The position numbers and the translations under genes are program-made. The notes under the pieces are model-generated. The model worked only from the letters and a program-made list of their open reading frames with translations, was not told where the DNA came from and did not search any database. A stretch of DNA of 32,573 bases from Granulicella sp. (lineage in GTDB: Bacteria; Acidobacteriota; Terriglobia; Terriglobales; Acidobacteriaceae): positions 1 to 32,573 of the forward strand of contig DAHXNO010000111.1 in NCBI GenBank assembly GCA_027365345.1, read 5' to 3'. This document shows, piece after piece, positions 16,356 to 23,851 of the stretch; the stretch's first letter is position 1, and the number at the start of each line of letters is the position of its first letter.

Positions 16356-17726
16356 ATGGCTCGTTTATATCCCTTCCGCGCTCTTCGTTACGACCCCGCC
16401 CGAGTGAATATGGCTGATGTGGTCACCCAACCCTATGACAAGATCACCCCTGCCATGCAGGATGCCTACTACGCGGCCAGCCCTTTCAATCTGATCCGAG
16501 TGATCCTGGGACGCCAACTCCCGGGAGACACCGACGCCGAAAACGTCTACACCCGCGCCGCCGCCACCCTGAAGGAGTGGCGCGCCCAGGGCGTGCTGAA
16601 GGAGGAGGCTGAACCAGCCCTCTACGGCTACGCCCAGACCTATACCGTCCCTGGCGGCGCGGCGGCAGATGGAGCGGGCACGACTCGCGAGCGCCGGGGG
16701 TTCATCGCCCTGGGCCAGCTCCACGACTACGCTGATCATGTGGTCTACCGCCATGAGCAGACCTTCCCCAAGCACAAGTCTGACCGGCTTGCGCTCTTCA
16801 AGGCTACCCGTGCCTATTGCGAGCAGATTTATATGCTCTACTCTGACCCGACGTTTACCGCGGAGAAGGCGATCTTTGAGTCGGGCGCAGCGCCTGAACT
16901 GGAGATTACCGATGAGTACGGCGTCCTGCACCGGGTGTGGAAGCTCACCGAGCCGGAGCTGATCGCACGGGTGCTGGAGGCGATGGCCGACAAGTGGCTC
17001 CTGATTGCCGATGGCCACCACCGTTACGAGACCTCCACGGCCTACATGCAGGAGCGCGCCGCACAACTAGGCGTGAAGCCCGATGCCCCGCCAGCCCTGA
17101 CGGCCACCGGCCTTCCCCAACCAGCCTTCCCTGAACAGGCGATGATGATGACCTTGGTCAACATGGATGCGCCGGGAATTACCATTCTGCCCACGCACCG
17201 CGTGGCACACGGCCTGATCGGCTTCAACGGCCGCCAGTTCGCCGCCCGCGCGGAAGCGTACTTCACGGTTACCGAGATCGCTCCCACCCCCAACGGCCAC
17301 GCCCCGGATGCCCCAGCCCTGCTGAGCCGCCTGGAACAGACCCCGGGTGTCGCCTTCATCGCGGCGACGCGCGACGGGAACTTTCTGTTGACGCCCAAAC
17401 CCCAGGCGATCGCTCCGTTGCTCGCCGGCCTCTCCGAACGCCGGCAACAGCTCGACGTGACCCAGCTCCACAAGGTGGTTCTGGAGAAGATCCTGGGCCT
17501 GAGCGAGGAGACGATCCGCGCAGGTTCCAACATCGGCTACCTCCGCGAAGCCTCCGAGGCCCTGGCCCAGGTAGGCTCCGCCAACGCTGACGTAGCCTTC
17601 CTCATCAAGCCGGTGACGCTGGAACAGATGAAGGACATCTCCCTGAACCTGGAAGTGATGCCACAGAAGTCCACCGACTTCTATCCCAAGCTCCTGAGCG
17701 GTCTGGCTATGTACACCCTCGATTAG
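16356..17726 (+). CDS. DUF1015 family protein
   Basis: A 456-residue soluble protein. The N-terminus (LYPFRALRYDPARV, then VVTQPYDKI) and the central motif LLIADGHHRYETS are hallmarks of DUF1015. The GHHRY element resembles the ParB/sulfiredoxin-like nucleotide-binding loop found in free-serine kinases (SerK/SbnI), so a kinase-like role in serine metabolism is possible, but this is inference from resemblance. No membrane segment or signal peptide is seen. The length is normal for the family. The gene stands alone between the hppA terminator and an intergenic region with repeats, and seems to have its own start signal (TAAAAT, six bases before the ATG). Confidence 0.88.
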   Translation: MARLYPFRALRYDPARVNMADVVTQPYDKITPAMQDAYYAASPFNLIRVILGRQLPGDTDAENVYTRAAATLKEWRAQGVLKEEAEPALYGYAQTYTVPGGAAADGAGTTRERRGFIALGQLHDYADHVVYRHEQTFPKHKSDRLALFKATRAYCEQIYMLYSDPTFTAEKAIFESGAAPELEITDEYGVLHRVWKLTEPELIARVLEAMADKWLLIADGHHRYETSTAYMQERAAQLGVKPDAPPALTATGLPQPAFPEQAMMMTLVNMDAPGITILPTHRVAHGLIGFNGRQFAARAEAYFTVTEIAPTPNGHAPDAPALLSRLEQTPGVAFIAATRDGNFLLTPKPQAIAPLLAGLSERRQQLDVTQLHKVVLEKILGLSEETIRAGSNIGYLREASEALAQVGSANADVAFLIKPVTLEQMKDISLNLEVMPQKSTDFYPKLLSGLAMYTLD

Positions 17727-18136
17727 GAGACGTGAGGCGCAGCTATACCCGGAGTCTCGGCATCCACCAGCGATCTTCCTGAAGCAGACGCCCAGGTGAG
17801 CCGGCTCCGGCGTATGCCTCTGCGGTGATCACGGCATGGATCCCAATCCTCGGGCAACCTCCACGGCCTTGGTTGATCCACAGCAATCTGCCTGTCGCTG
17901 GGCATCCCGGTGGACGCGCGGCTCTTTCCGTGTTTTGGGAGCGATTCGGGAGCCGAGCGCGATCGGTTTTGCGGCTCTTTGGCGACCCGTTTTCCACCCC
18001 CCGGCGCAGCCATCTCGCGGCTTTGGCGCAGCCATCTCGCGGCTTCGACGGAGCCATCTCGCGGCTCTCTCTCCCGGCTCTCTGCCCAGCGACCCCGCGA
18101 TTCCCGACGCAACGATCGCCCGGTTCTGGCGCGGCC
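17727..18136. other. intergenic region between two converging genes
   Basis: This gap of about 410 bases lies between the 3' ends of the DUF1015 and thiG genes. Both strands are open for 100 residues or more in several frames, but the translations are Arg/Pro/Ala-rich and have no domain-like pattern, as expected of GC-rich non-coding DNA. The only structure supported is the 22-bp tandem repeat at 18008-18073. Confidence 0.5.
18008..18073. repeat. three tandem copies of a 22-bp repeat
   Basis: The 15-base core AGCCATCTCGCGGCT occurs exactly three times, at 18008-18022, 18030-18044 and 18052-18066, with a period of 22 bases and differing 7-base spacers (TTGGCGC, TCGACGG, CTCTCTC). Each core has inverted ends (AGCC and GGCT) and could form a small hairpin. 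Confidence 0.8.
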
Positions 18137-18907
18137 CTACCGGGAGATCCCCTCCAGCGGCGAGCTGGCCGTTGCGTACAGCTTCTTCCCCATGCGGCCG
18201 GCCAGAAAGGCCTCCCGTCCCGCCTCCACGGCCTTCTTCATCGCACTGGCCATCAGAACCGGCTGCCTGGACGCGGCCATTGCAGTATTCAACAGCACCC
18301 CATCAAAGCCCATCTCCATCGCCAGCGCCGCATCGCTGGCCGTACCCAGGCCTGCATCCACAATCAGCGGAACCTCCGTAATCAGTTCGCGCATCATGCG
18401 CAGCGTGTAGGTATTGGCAATCCCCAGCCCCGTTCCAATGGGCGCTCCCAGGGGCATGACGGCGGCGGCTCCGGCGTCGATGAGCCGCTTCGCAAAGACA
18501 ATGTCATCTGTGGTGTAGGGCAGTACGGTAAAGCCTTCCTTGACCAGCACCCGGGTAGCCTCAACGGTCGCTTGAACATCTGGATAGAGCGTCGCCATAT
18601 CGCCGATCACTTCAATCTTTACCCAGTCGGAGAGCCCCACCTCCCGCCCCAGGCGGGCGGCGCGGATCGCCTCCTCGGCTGTAAAACAACCTGCCGTATT
18701 GGGCAGCAAAAAATATCTCTTCGGATCGATAAAGTCCAGCAGCGACTGTTTGGTCCGGTCCAACTCCACGCGCCGGACCGCAACCGTCACCATCTCCGCT
18801 CCGGAGGCTTCGATGGCTGCCTTGGTCTCCGCGCCGTCCTTGTACTTTCCAGTTCCAACAATCAGTCTTGAAGCAAATGTCTTGCCGGCGATCTGCAACT
18901 CGTCCAT
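18137..18907 (-). CDS. thiG: thiazole synthase ThiG
   Basis: A 256-residue TIM-barrel enzyme that forms the thiazole phosphate of thiamine from deoxyxylulose 5-phosphate, dehydroglycine and the ThiS thiocarboxylate. The N-terminus ([20 protein letters not shown]) and [16 protein letters not shown] are typical, and the Schiff-base lysine is K97 in [10 protein letters not shown]. The frame is open further upstream, but ATG 18907 is the family start and gives the usual length. No thiS, thiO/thiH, thiE or thiC gene adjoins it here, so it stands apart from the rest of the pathway. TAAGAT lies seven bases before the start. An RNA structure followed by a terminator lies 135 bases further upstream. 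Confidence 0.96.
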   Translation of the reverse strand: MDELQIAGKTFASRLIVGTGKYKDGAETKAAIEASGAEMVTVAVRRVELDRTKQSLLDFIDPKRYFLLPNTAGCFTAEEAIRAARLGREVGLSDWVKIEVIGDMATLYPDVQATVEATRVLVKEGFTVLPYTTDDIVFAKRLIDAGAAAVMPLGAPIGTGLGIANTYTLRMMRELITEVPLIVDAGLGTASDAALAMEMGFDGVLLNTAMAASRQPVLMASAMKKAVEAGREAFLAGRMGKKLYATASSPLEGISR

Positions 18908-18914
18908 AGCTCTA

Positions 18915-18920
18915 ATCTTA
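18915..18920 (-). promoter_or_regulatory. -10-like box TAAGAT before thiG
   Basis: On the minus strand TAAGAT lies seven bases before the thiG ATG, with an AT-rich repeat (TATTAAGTATTAAG) spanning it. No good ribosome binding site is present. It may drive a leaderless thiG transcript. The -35 region is not convincing (a TTGGCC lies too far upstream). Confidence 0.35.
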
Positions 18921-19041
18921 ATACTTAATACGGTTACCCGATCGCGGACGGCCAAGCGGATCACGACCGCCCCGCTCATCTTTGCTTCTCCAGCAGCAGA
19001 CGTGCGCCGCAACCCACGCTCCAGGATGTGCCGCCAGACAC

Positions 19042-19074
19042 AAACGGCCCGCCCCACCCGAGGAGCGAGCCGTT
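19042..19074 (-). terminator. hairpin terminator downstream of the structured RNA
   Basis: On the minus strand a 13-bp stem without mismatch, including two G-T wobbles (AACGGCTCGCTCC with GGGGCGGGCCGTT), closes the loop TCGGGT. It is followed by a modest T-rich tract (TTTGTGT, of which the first bases lie in the stem). The plus-strand reading has no T tract, so it is oriented toward thiG. It could end a separate RNA gene or act as an attenuator for thiG. Confidence 0.6.
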
Positions 19075-19084
19075 CATGCAGTGA

Positions 19085-19240
19085 TCTGTTGAGATTGACC
19101 TGAGGCATCCTTCCCGCGCCAAGGGATGAACCCGGCGGGGGCTTGCGCCTCGGAGCTTGAATCCACACAGGAGGTGGGTGATGCGCCTCCCGCACTCCAG
19201 GTCTAGAGCACGGATGCCCTAAGCCTCAGTCACCTCACGT
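19085..19240 (-). ncRNA. structured RNA candidate upstream of thiG (6S-like or unrecognised leader)
   Basis: The two ends pair over a long distance: minus-strand GTGAGGTGACTGAGGC (19238-19223) with GCCTCAGGTCAATCTCAAC (19106-19088), a closing stem interrupted by small bulges. Inside are two further hairpins, a 7-bp stem GGAGGTG/CGCCTCC (as plus-strand bases, 19169-19190 region) and a GC-rich hairpin around GGGTTCATCCC. The total length of about 155 nt, the long closing stem, an open middle and the following terminator resemble 6S RNA, and the 3' part (GGGTTCATCCC, then GGCGCGGGAAGGATGCC) recalls the 6S 3' half. The TPP riboswitch signatures expected before a thi gene (CUGAGA, ACCUGAUC) are absent. 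The identity is uncertain; the folding signal itself is stronger than the name. Confidence 0.45.
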
Positions 19241-19272
19241 GTTTTGGTACAACTGGAACTTTCAATCTTCAT
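19219..19272 (-). CDS. possible 17-codon leader ORF with an extended Shine-Dalgarno sequence
   Basis: On the minus strand ATG 19272 opens a frame encoding [17 protein letters not shown] that stops at TAG 19221-19219. Upstream lies GAAAGGAGG (19295-19287), a near-complete match to the anti-Shine-Dalgarno tail, but 14 bases from the ATG, which is longer than optimal. The frame overlaps the 5' arm of the structured RNA. If translated it would be a leader peptide for the RNA/thiG transcript; it may equally be a chance frame. Confidence 0.2.
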   Translation of the reverse strand: MKIESSSCTKTREVTEA

Positions 19273-19421
19273 AGGCGTTGGATCAACCTCCTTTCCCGTG
19301 TTGATCCTCAAACTACGCTGGCGCTCCGCCTCACGTCAACCTCCCGCTCTGCCGTTGTCCAGTCTGCCGCGGAACCGGCCTTCCCATCGGCAGGGCGCTC
19401 GCTTGCGCAGAGCCTGTCGTC

Positions 19422-19916
19422 TCAGCCGCCGGCGCCTGTCCTCGCCTTCCCGAAGGCGGCCTCGCTGCGGCGAAGCCTGACGCGCACGATCCAGCCCAGA
19501 TCGAAAAGCGCTGTCCCCAGCACGGCAAAGACGATCGCCCCTCGATAGGCGAGCCATACCGTTGCCAGGATCGCGCCACGCGGATCTCCGGGCGGATACA
19601 GAACCGGCACCCGCTCCCCGGCAGGATAGGCGATCTCCTGCGACCGGTAGTTCACTGCATCCAGCGTCAGCAGCTCCCCGTCCGGAAGACGAAAACGGAT
19701 GCGCGGCGTGTAGATCACCTCACCCTGCTTGTCCAGTGTCGCCACGTTATCCGTGATCGTCGCTATCTCCCTCACTCTCGAGCGGCTGAACGCCCAGGAG
19801 TGGAGCCCAAACCCCGCGGCCACCGCCAGCAACACGAACCCCACCCCGGGTAGCCTTGCAGCCAGCAGCGGAGCGGCCAGCTCATAGCTTCTTCGCAACC
19901 ACCGGAGGAACTCCAT
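19422..19916 (-). CDS. DUF3592 family membrane protein
   Basis: A 164-residue protein with a hydrophobic segment near residues 25-45 (GVGFVLLAVAAGFGLHSW) and another near 125-145 (GAIVFAVLGTALFDLGW). The beta-rich domain between them includes YTPRIRFRLPDGE and the typical end PAGERVPVLYPPGDPRGA, as in DUF3592. The middle domain should face outside the cytoplasm. The function is unknown. The gene is monocistronic as far as can be seen. TAGAGT lies six bases before the ATG with no ribosome binding site, which suggests a leaderless mRNA. Confidence 0.8.
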   Translation of the reverse strand: MEFLRWLRRSYELAAPLLAARLPGVGFVLLAVAAGFGLHSWAFSRSRVREIATITDNVATLDKQGEVIYTPRIRFRLPDGELLTLDAVNYRSQEIAYPAGERVPVLYPPGDPRGAILATVWLAYRGAIVFAVLGTALFDLGWIVRVRLRRSEAAFGKARTGAGG

Positions 19917-19922
19917 CCACCC

Positions 19923-19928
19923 ACTCTA
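19923..19928 (-). promoter_or_regulatory. -10-like box TAGAGT before the DUF3592 gene
   Basis: TAGAGT on the minus strand ends six bases before the ATG at 19916. The six bases between are GGGTGG. No clear -35 box was found at the expected distance. Confidence 0.33.
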
Positions 19929-20193
19929 GCAACTACCCAGGCTGGCTGTGCCGCCACCCTGACGATCCTGGGCAGACTGGCCTCCAGCGCAGGGCGCCCT
20001 TTGCCCCCGGACGGACGCATGCCTGGCGGCACGCGCTTGGCGCCGCCGTGGAAGTAGATGGCGCAGGTGGAGGGCGTGGAGTTATGGTACGGCGCGATCG
20101 TCCCGTGGGATGGAATCGGCGATCGAACGGATGCATCGCATCTCTCTGCACCCCAAACGCTGCTGCTGAGACCGGGGACACCCTCCAGCCCTC

Positions 20194-20199
20194 TATACT
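20194..20199 (+). promoter_or_regulatory. -10-like box TATACT before the prepilin peptidase gene
   Basis: TATACT lies eight bases before the ATG at 20208, with no ribosome binding site between. A -35 hexamer at 16-18 bases is not obvious. The position supports ATG 20208 as the start, rather than the in-frame ATG at 20058. Confidence 0.38.
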
Positions 20200-20207
20200 G
20201 GACTCCC

Positions 20208-21131
20208 ATGTTGACCGGACCGCTTGTCTTCGAACTTCCAGCCTTTCTGCTGGGCCTTCTGCTGGGCAGCTTTCTCAACGTCTGCATCTCCCGGCTGCCC
20301 CAGCACCAAAGCATTCTGAAGCCGCGATCCCACTGTCCCAGCTGCCGGCACACCATCGCCTGGTATGACAACATCCCCATTCTGAGCTGGATCCTTCTGC
20401 GCGGCCGCTGCCGCAGCTGCCGGCAGCGTATTGCCTGGCGCTATCCTCTTGTCGAGTTCAGTTTTGCCCTCTGGCTCACCTTCGCAGCGCGCACCGCCTT
20501 TCCCCTGCTGCAGCCCGGCCTGCCCAGCGGAGCCTTTGGGATCACCTTGCTCGACGCAGCCGGCCTCGCCATCCTCGGGTTCCTGCTGATCGGCCTGCTG
20601 GTGATGGATTGGCAGACCCACACCCTGCCCGACGCGTTCACTCTGAGTGGATCTCTCATCGGCTTGCTTTTGATCTGTGTCCGCGCCGCCTACCTTTTGC
20701 CCCACCAGTATGACCTGCTGCTGCACGGCCCAAATCCGCTCACCAGCGTCGGCGGAGCGCAGGATCAAGGCAACATCGTGCTTACCGGACCGGAGCACCT
20801 GATCCTGGGCCGCCTGTATGCGATGGCTCTGTGGGCCGCCATCCTGCTCTTTATCCGGTTTGCCTACAAGACGCTGCGGCAACAGGAGGGCCTCGGCATG
20901 GGCGACATCAAGTTGGCCGCGATGATCACCGCCTTCCTCGGCTTCTGGCTGGGCGCGTTCGCCATCTTTTTCGGCGTGATCCTCTGCGCCGCATACGCAG
21001 GTACGCTAATCGCCCGGCATCGCGCCACGGCGGCAACGCGCCTTCCCCTGGGTTCCTTTCTTTGCATCGGCGGCCTGATCGCCGCGATTCTCGGCGCTCC
21101 TGTGATCGCCTGGTACGTCTCGCTCTTCTAG
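20208..21131 (+). CDS. prepilin peptidase (type IV leader peptidase, A24 family)
   Basis: A polytopic membrane aspartic protease of 307 residues that cleaves and N-methylates type IV prepilins or type II secretion pseudopilins. The N-terminal domain has FLLGLLLGSFLNVCISRLP and the zinc-binding cysteine pairs C43/C46 (CPSC) and C68/C71 (CRSC). The catalytic aspartates are D134 in LLVMDWQTHTLPD and D233 in GLGMGDIKLAA. The frame is open back to ATG 20058, but that adds 50 residues with no family match; ATG 20208 starts right before the first membrane helix. No pilin or secretion genes are nearby, so its substrates are encoded elsewhere. It ends 67 bases before nuoA. Confidence 0.93.
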   Translation: MLTGPLVFELPAFLLGLLLGSFLNVCISRLPQHQSILKPRSHCPSCRHTIAWYDNIPILSWILLRGRCRSCRQRIAWRYPLVEFSFALWLTFAARTAFPLLQPGLPSGAFGITLLDAAGLAILGFLLIGLLVMDWQTHTLPDAFTLSGSLIGLLLICVRAAYLLPHQYDLLLHGPNPLTSVGGAQDQGNIVLTGPEHLILGRLYAMALWAAILLFIRFAYKTLRQQEGLGMGDIKLAAMITAFLGFWLGAFAIFFGVILCAAYAGTLIARHRATAATRLPLGSFLCIGGLIAAILGAPVIAWYVSLF

Positions 21132-21160
21132 CAACGCACGCTCGGTGCGGAGCGCTCTCC

Positions 21161-21190
21161 TTGACCCCTGGACCACGCCGCTCCTACACT
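21161..21190 (+). promoter_or_regulatory. candidate promoter of the nuo operon
   Basis: TTGACC at 21161-21166 and TACACT at 21185-21190 are separated by 18 bases, a good sigma70-type arrangement in the short gap before nuoA. Transcription would start about 21197, so the nuoA mRNA would have almost no leader. Confidence 0.5.
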
Positions 21191-21198
21191 CAAAGTGA

Positions 21199-21612
21199 GT
21201 GATGAATTCGTCAAATCCGTACATTTGGCAGTATCTACCGCTTGCGTTGCAGATCCTGGCCGCCTTGGGATTGGCGGCGGGCATGGTGACTGCGTCCTTC
21301 TTTCTGGGCAAACACAAACGCTCCCGGACCAAACTCGGCGCTTACGAGTGCGGCATGGATCCCGTGGGCGACGCGCGCGGCCGCTTCTCGGTGAAGTTTT
21401 ACATGGTGGCCATGTTGTTCATCCTGTTTGACGTGGAGGCGGTCTTCGTCCTTCCTTGGGCGGTGATCTATCGCCGTCTGCCAGCCATCACCGGATCACG
21501 CTTCTTCGGCTTCTGGGAGATGTTTGTCTACCTCGGCTTTGTGGCTGTGGGACTCTTCTATGTTGTGAAGAAGGGCATCCTCAACTGGTCCGACGATAGA
21601 GCGGATCTCTAA
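21199..21612 (+). CDS. nuoA: NADH-quinone oxidoreductase subunit A
   Basis: A 137-residue membrane subunit of respiratory complex I with three hydrophobic helices. The family segments are KLGAYECGMDPVGDARGRFS, FYMVAMLFILFDVEAVFVLP and FWEMFVYLGFV. The frame offers GTG 21199 directly followed by ATG 21202; the candidate promoter is so close that either could be the first codon of a leaderless mRNA. The next gene is nuoC, only 50 bases away: nuoB, which normally stands between nuoA and nuoC, is not here. Confidence 0.95.
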   Translation: MMNSSNPYIWQYLPLALQILAALGLAAGMVTASFFLGKHKRSRTKLGAYECGMDPVGDARGRFSVKFYMVAMLFILFDVEAVFVLPWAVIYRRLPAITGSRFFGFWEMFVYLGFVAVGLFYVVKKGILNWSDDRADL

Positions 21613-21662
21613 TTGAGCCTCCGGCGCCGCCTCAGCGCCTTCAAGCGATTCAGGAAAACCCA

Positions 21663-22211
21663 ATGGCTGAAAACTCCACCCCTTCTTCAACCTCGCCCTC
21701 AGCCGGCCCGGCAGCCCATTCGGCAGCCCTGTTCGGCAAACAAGAGGTCAGCGAGGCCTTTACAGACCATCCCGCTATCCGCGCCCTGGAGCATCTGATC
21801 ACCGACGCCAAGTGGGACCGCCGGGAGCTTACCCTCAGCGTTGCTCCGCAGACGATTCTGGAGGCCGCTCAAGCCCTCAAGGCGGCTGGCTACAACTTCC
21901 TGGAAGACGTCACGGCGGTGGATTGGTACCCCACCGATACGCCCTCGGCTCCGCGGTTTCAGATAACCTACTCCCTCCTGAGCCACAGCCTGAAGCAGCG
22001 CCTTCGCCTCACCGCACGGGTCTTGGGCGAAAATCCACGCATTCACTCCATCACCTCCATCTGGCCCTCGGCCAACTTTTACGAACGCGAGGTCTTCGAC
22101 CTCTTCGGCATCCACTTTGCCGGTCACCCCAACCTCACCCGCATTATGATGCCCGATAACTGGAACGGCCATCCCTTGCGCAAGGACTACCCCGTGGAGG
22201 GATATCGCTAA
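21663..22211 (+). CDS. nuoC: NADH-quinone oxidoreductase subunit C
   Basis: A 182-residue peripheral-arm subunit of complex I (the 30-kDa subunit). It shows the family-typical C-terminus: IWPSANFYEREVFDLFGIHF, then GHPNLTRIMMPDNWNGHPLRKDYP. The first 45 residues are Ser/Pro/Ala-rich and poorly conserved-looking. AGGAAAA lies upstream of ATG 21663. Its stop codon overlaps the nuoD start by one base (TAATG at 22209-22213), so the two are probably translationally coupled. Confidence 0.95.
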   Translation: MAENSTPSSTSPSAGPAAHSAALFGKQEVSEAFTDHPAIRALEHLITDAKWDRRELTLSVAPQTILEAAQALKAAGYNFLEDVTAVDWYPTDTPSAPRFQITYSLLSHSLKQRLRLTARVLGENPRIHSITSIWPSANFYEREVFDLFGIHFAGHPNLTRIMMPDNWNGHPLRKDYPVEGYR

Positions 22212-23587
22212 TGAGCCGTGATCCCCTTCTGGAAGTTGAAACCCTGGAAGATCAGTCCCCTGCCAGCTTCCTTCCATCGGACGCCGCGGTACAAGACACC
22301 ACGGGCGCCACCCTGGCCGGCATTCGACACGCCGAAGATATTCTTATCCCCGGCGTCAAGGATGTGCTTCAGGACGTCGCCTCGCATCGTCCGCATGGCT
22401 CAGACCCGGTCGCCTCCCAGACCATGGTTCTGAATATGGGCCCGCAGCATCCTTCCACCCACGGCGTTCTGCGCCTGGTGTTGGAGGTGGACGGCGAGAC
22501 CGTGGTCTCCCTGGCTCCGGATATCGGTTATCTGCACACCGGCATCGAGAAGACCTGTGAAGCCAAGTTCTATAACCAGGTGACGCCGCTCACCGATCGC
22601 ATCGACTACCTGTGCCCGATGACCAACAACACCGCCTACGCATTGGCGGTGGAGAAGTTGCTGGATCTGGAGATCCCCGAGCGCGCCCAGGTTCTGCGCG
22701 TCCTGCTGAACGAACTCACCCGCATCCAATCCCACCTGGTCTGGCTCGGCACTCATGCGATGGATATTGGAGCGCTCACGGTCTTTCTCTACTGTTTCCG
22801 CGAGCGCGAAGACCTGTTGCGGATCTTTGAGGCGATCAGCGGACAGCGCATGATGGGAAGCTACATCCGCATCGGCGGCGTGGCGCTGGAGCCTCCTGCC
22901 GGCATCTATGACTCAATTCGCTCCTTCCTGAACGATTTCCCCGAGCATATTGAAGAGTACGAGGGGCTGCTGAACGCGAATCCCATCTGGATGGGAAGGC
23001 TCAAAGGGGTGGGCTACCTCTCCGCCGAAGACGCGATCGCGCTGGGCGTCACCGGGCCTGGCATGCGCGCATCCGGTTTGGACTTTGACCTGCGCCGCGA
23101 CATGCCTTACTCCAGCTACGAGCGCTTCAAGTTCAACGTTCCGGTCTCCAACGGCGGCGACGTCTGGGCCCGCTATCTGGTCCGGATGCAGGAGATGAGG
23201 GAGTCCACCCGCATCTGCCATCAGGCGCTGGACCTTTTGGCCACCATGCACAACCAGCCGCTCCAAGCTGATGCACCCAAGATCCTGTTGCCGGATCGGG
23301 AGAAGATGAAGACCCAGATGGAGTCTCTTATCCATCACTTCAAGATCGTCACCGAAGGCTTTCCGGTTCCAGCCGGCGAGGCGACCAGCTCCGTGGAAGC
23401 GCCCCATGGCATGATGAACTACTACGTGGTTTCAGATGGAGCCTCCAAGCCGTACCGGGTGCATATGCGCAACGCCGACTTCGCCAACCTGCAAGCCCTG
23501 GAGACCATGTGCAAGGGCCGTATGATCGCTGATGTCGTTGCGGTGATCGGCTCCATCGACATCGTTCTGGGAGCCATCGACCGCTAA
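22211..23587 (+). CDS. nuoD: NADH-quinone oxidoreductase subunit D
   Basis: A 458-residue 49-kDa-type subunit that forms part of the quinone site. The conserved core starts at about residue 72 (MVLNMGPQHPSTHGVLR) and includes GYLHTGIEKTCE, DRIDYLCPMTNN, RIGGVALEPPAGI and the end IADVVAVIGSIDIVLGAIDR. The 70 residues before the core are an unusual N-terminal extension (acidic, with IRHAEDILIPGVKDVLQDV). No other Met codon lies between M1 and the core, and M1 overlaps the nuoC stop, so the extension appears real. Two small genes follow before nuoE. Confidence 0.95.
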   Translation: MSRDPLLEVETLEDQSPASFLPSDAAVQDTTGATLAGIRHAEDILIPGVKDVLQDVASHRPHGSDPVASQTMVLNMGPQHPSTHGVLRLVLEVDGETVVSLAPDIGYLHTGIEKTCEAKFYNQVTPLTDRIDYLCPMTNNTAYALAVEKLLDLEIPERAQVLRVLLNELTRIQSHLVWLGTHAMDIGALTVFLYCFREREDLLRIFEAISGQRMMGSYIRIGGVALEPPAGIYDSIRSFLNDFPEHIEEYEGLLNANPIWMGRLKGVGYLSAEDAIALGVTGPGMRASGLDFDLRRDMPYSSYERFKFNVPVSNGGDVWARYLVRMQEMRESTRICHQALDLLATMHNQPLQADAPKILLPDREKMKTQMESLIHHFKIVTEGFPVPAGEATSSVEAPHGMMNYYVVSDGASKPYRVHMRNADFANLQALETMCKGRMIADVVAVIGSIDIVLGAIDR

Positions 23588-23713
23588 CCCGGCTCCTGTA
23601 AGGCGTGCATCCCAACACCGGCGCACGGTGCGCGATGCACGCAAACCGGCGCTGCCCGCGCGGAGCAGCAGTTCCACGCCAAGCGCCATCACCGCAGCCA
23701 CGCAGGAGATGCC

Positions 23714-23851
23714 ATGAGCTATCTTTTCCCGCAGCAAGGCGGCCGGCTCGCTGAAAGATTCGCAGACGACCGTGGTTTGGCGGCTCTTTGCGCAGATGCC
23801 TTGCATCAGCTTTCGCTCGTTCACCAGAGCCATGCCAACGGACTGACTTGA
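23714..23851 (+). CDS. small hypothetical protein (45 aa) between nuoD and nuoE
   Basis: ATG 23714 has an excellent ribosome binding site (AGGAG six to seven bases upstream, in CGCAGGAGATGCC). The frame encodes 45 residues, beginning MSYLFPQQGGRLAERFADDR and ending in HANGLT, with no membrane segment; it is likely helical (ALCADALHQLSLVHQSH). Its TGA (23849-23851) overlaps the TTG start of the next gene as TTGA, which suggests translational coupling. It is not recognised. The gene lies inside the complex I cluster. Confidence 0.5.
   Translation: MSYLFPQQGGRLAERFADDRGLAALCADALHQLSLVHQSHANGLT

Noticed and set aside
17727-18136. CRISPR-like array from the repeated cores
   Set aside because: Only three copies, 7-base spacers and no cas genes; this is a short tandem repeat.
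18908-19195. Longer ThiG with a 96-residue N-terminal extension
   Set aside because: The frame is open, but the extension runs through the RNA terminator, is Arg/Pro-rich and has no match to the family; ATG 18907 gives the normal ThiG length.
18908-19260. TPP riboswitch before thiG
   Set aside because: The conserved CUGAGA and ACCUGAUC segments are missing on the minus strand, so the structure seen is something else.
19277-19295. Fragment of a 16S rRNA gene
   Set aside because: Only the last 18-19 bases resemble the 16S tail; the conserved sequence before it is absent, so no rRNA gene or remnant can be supported.
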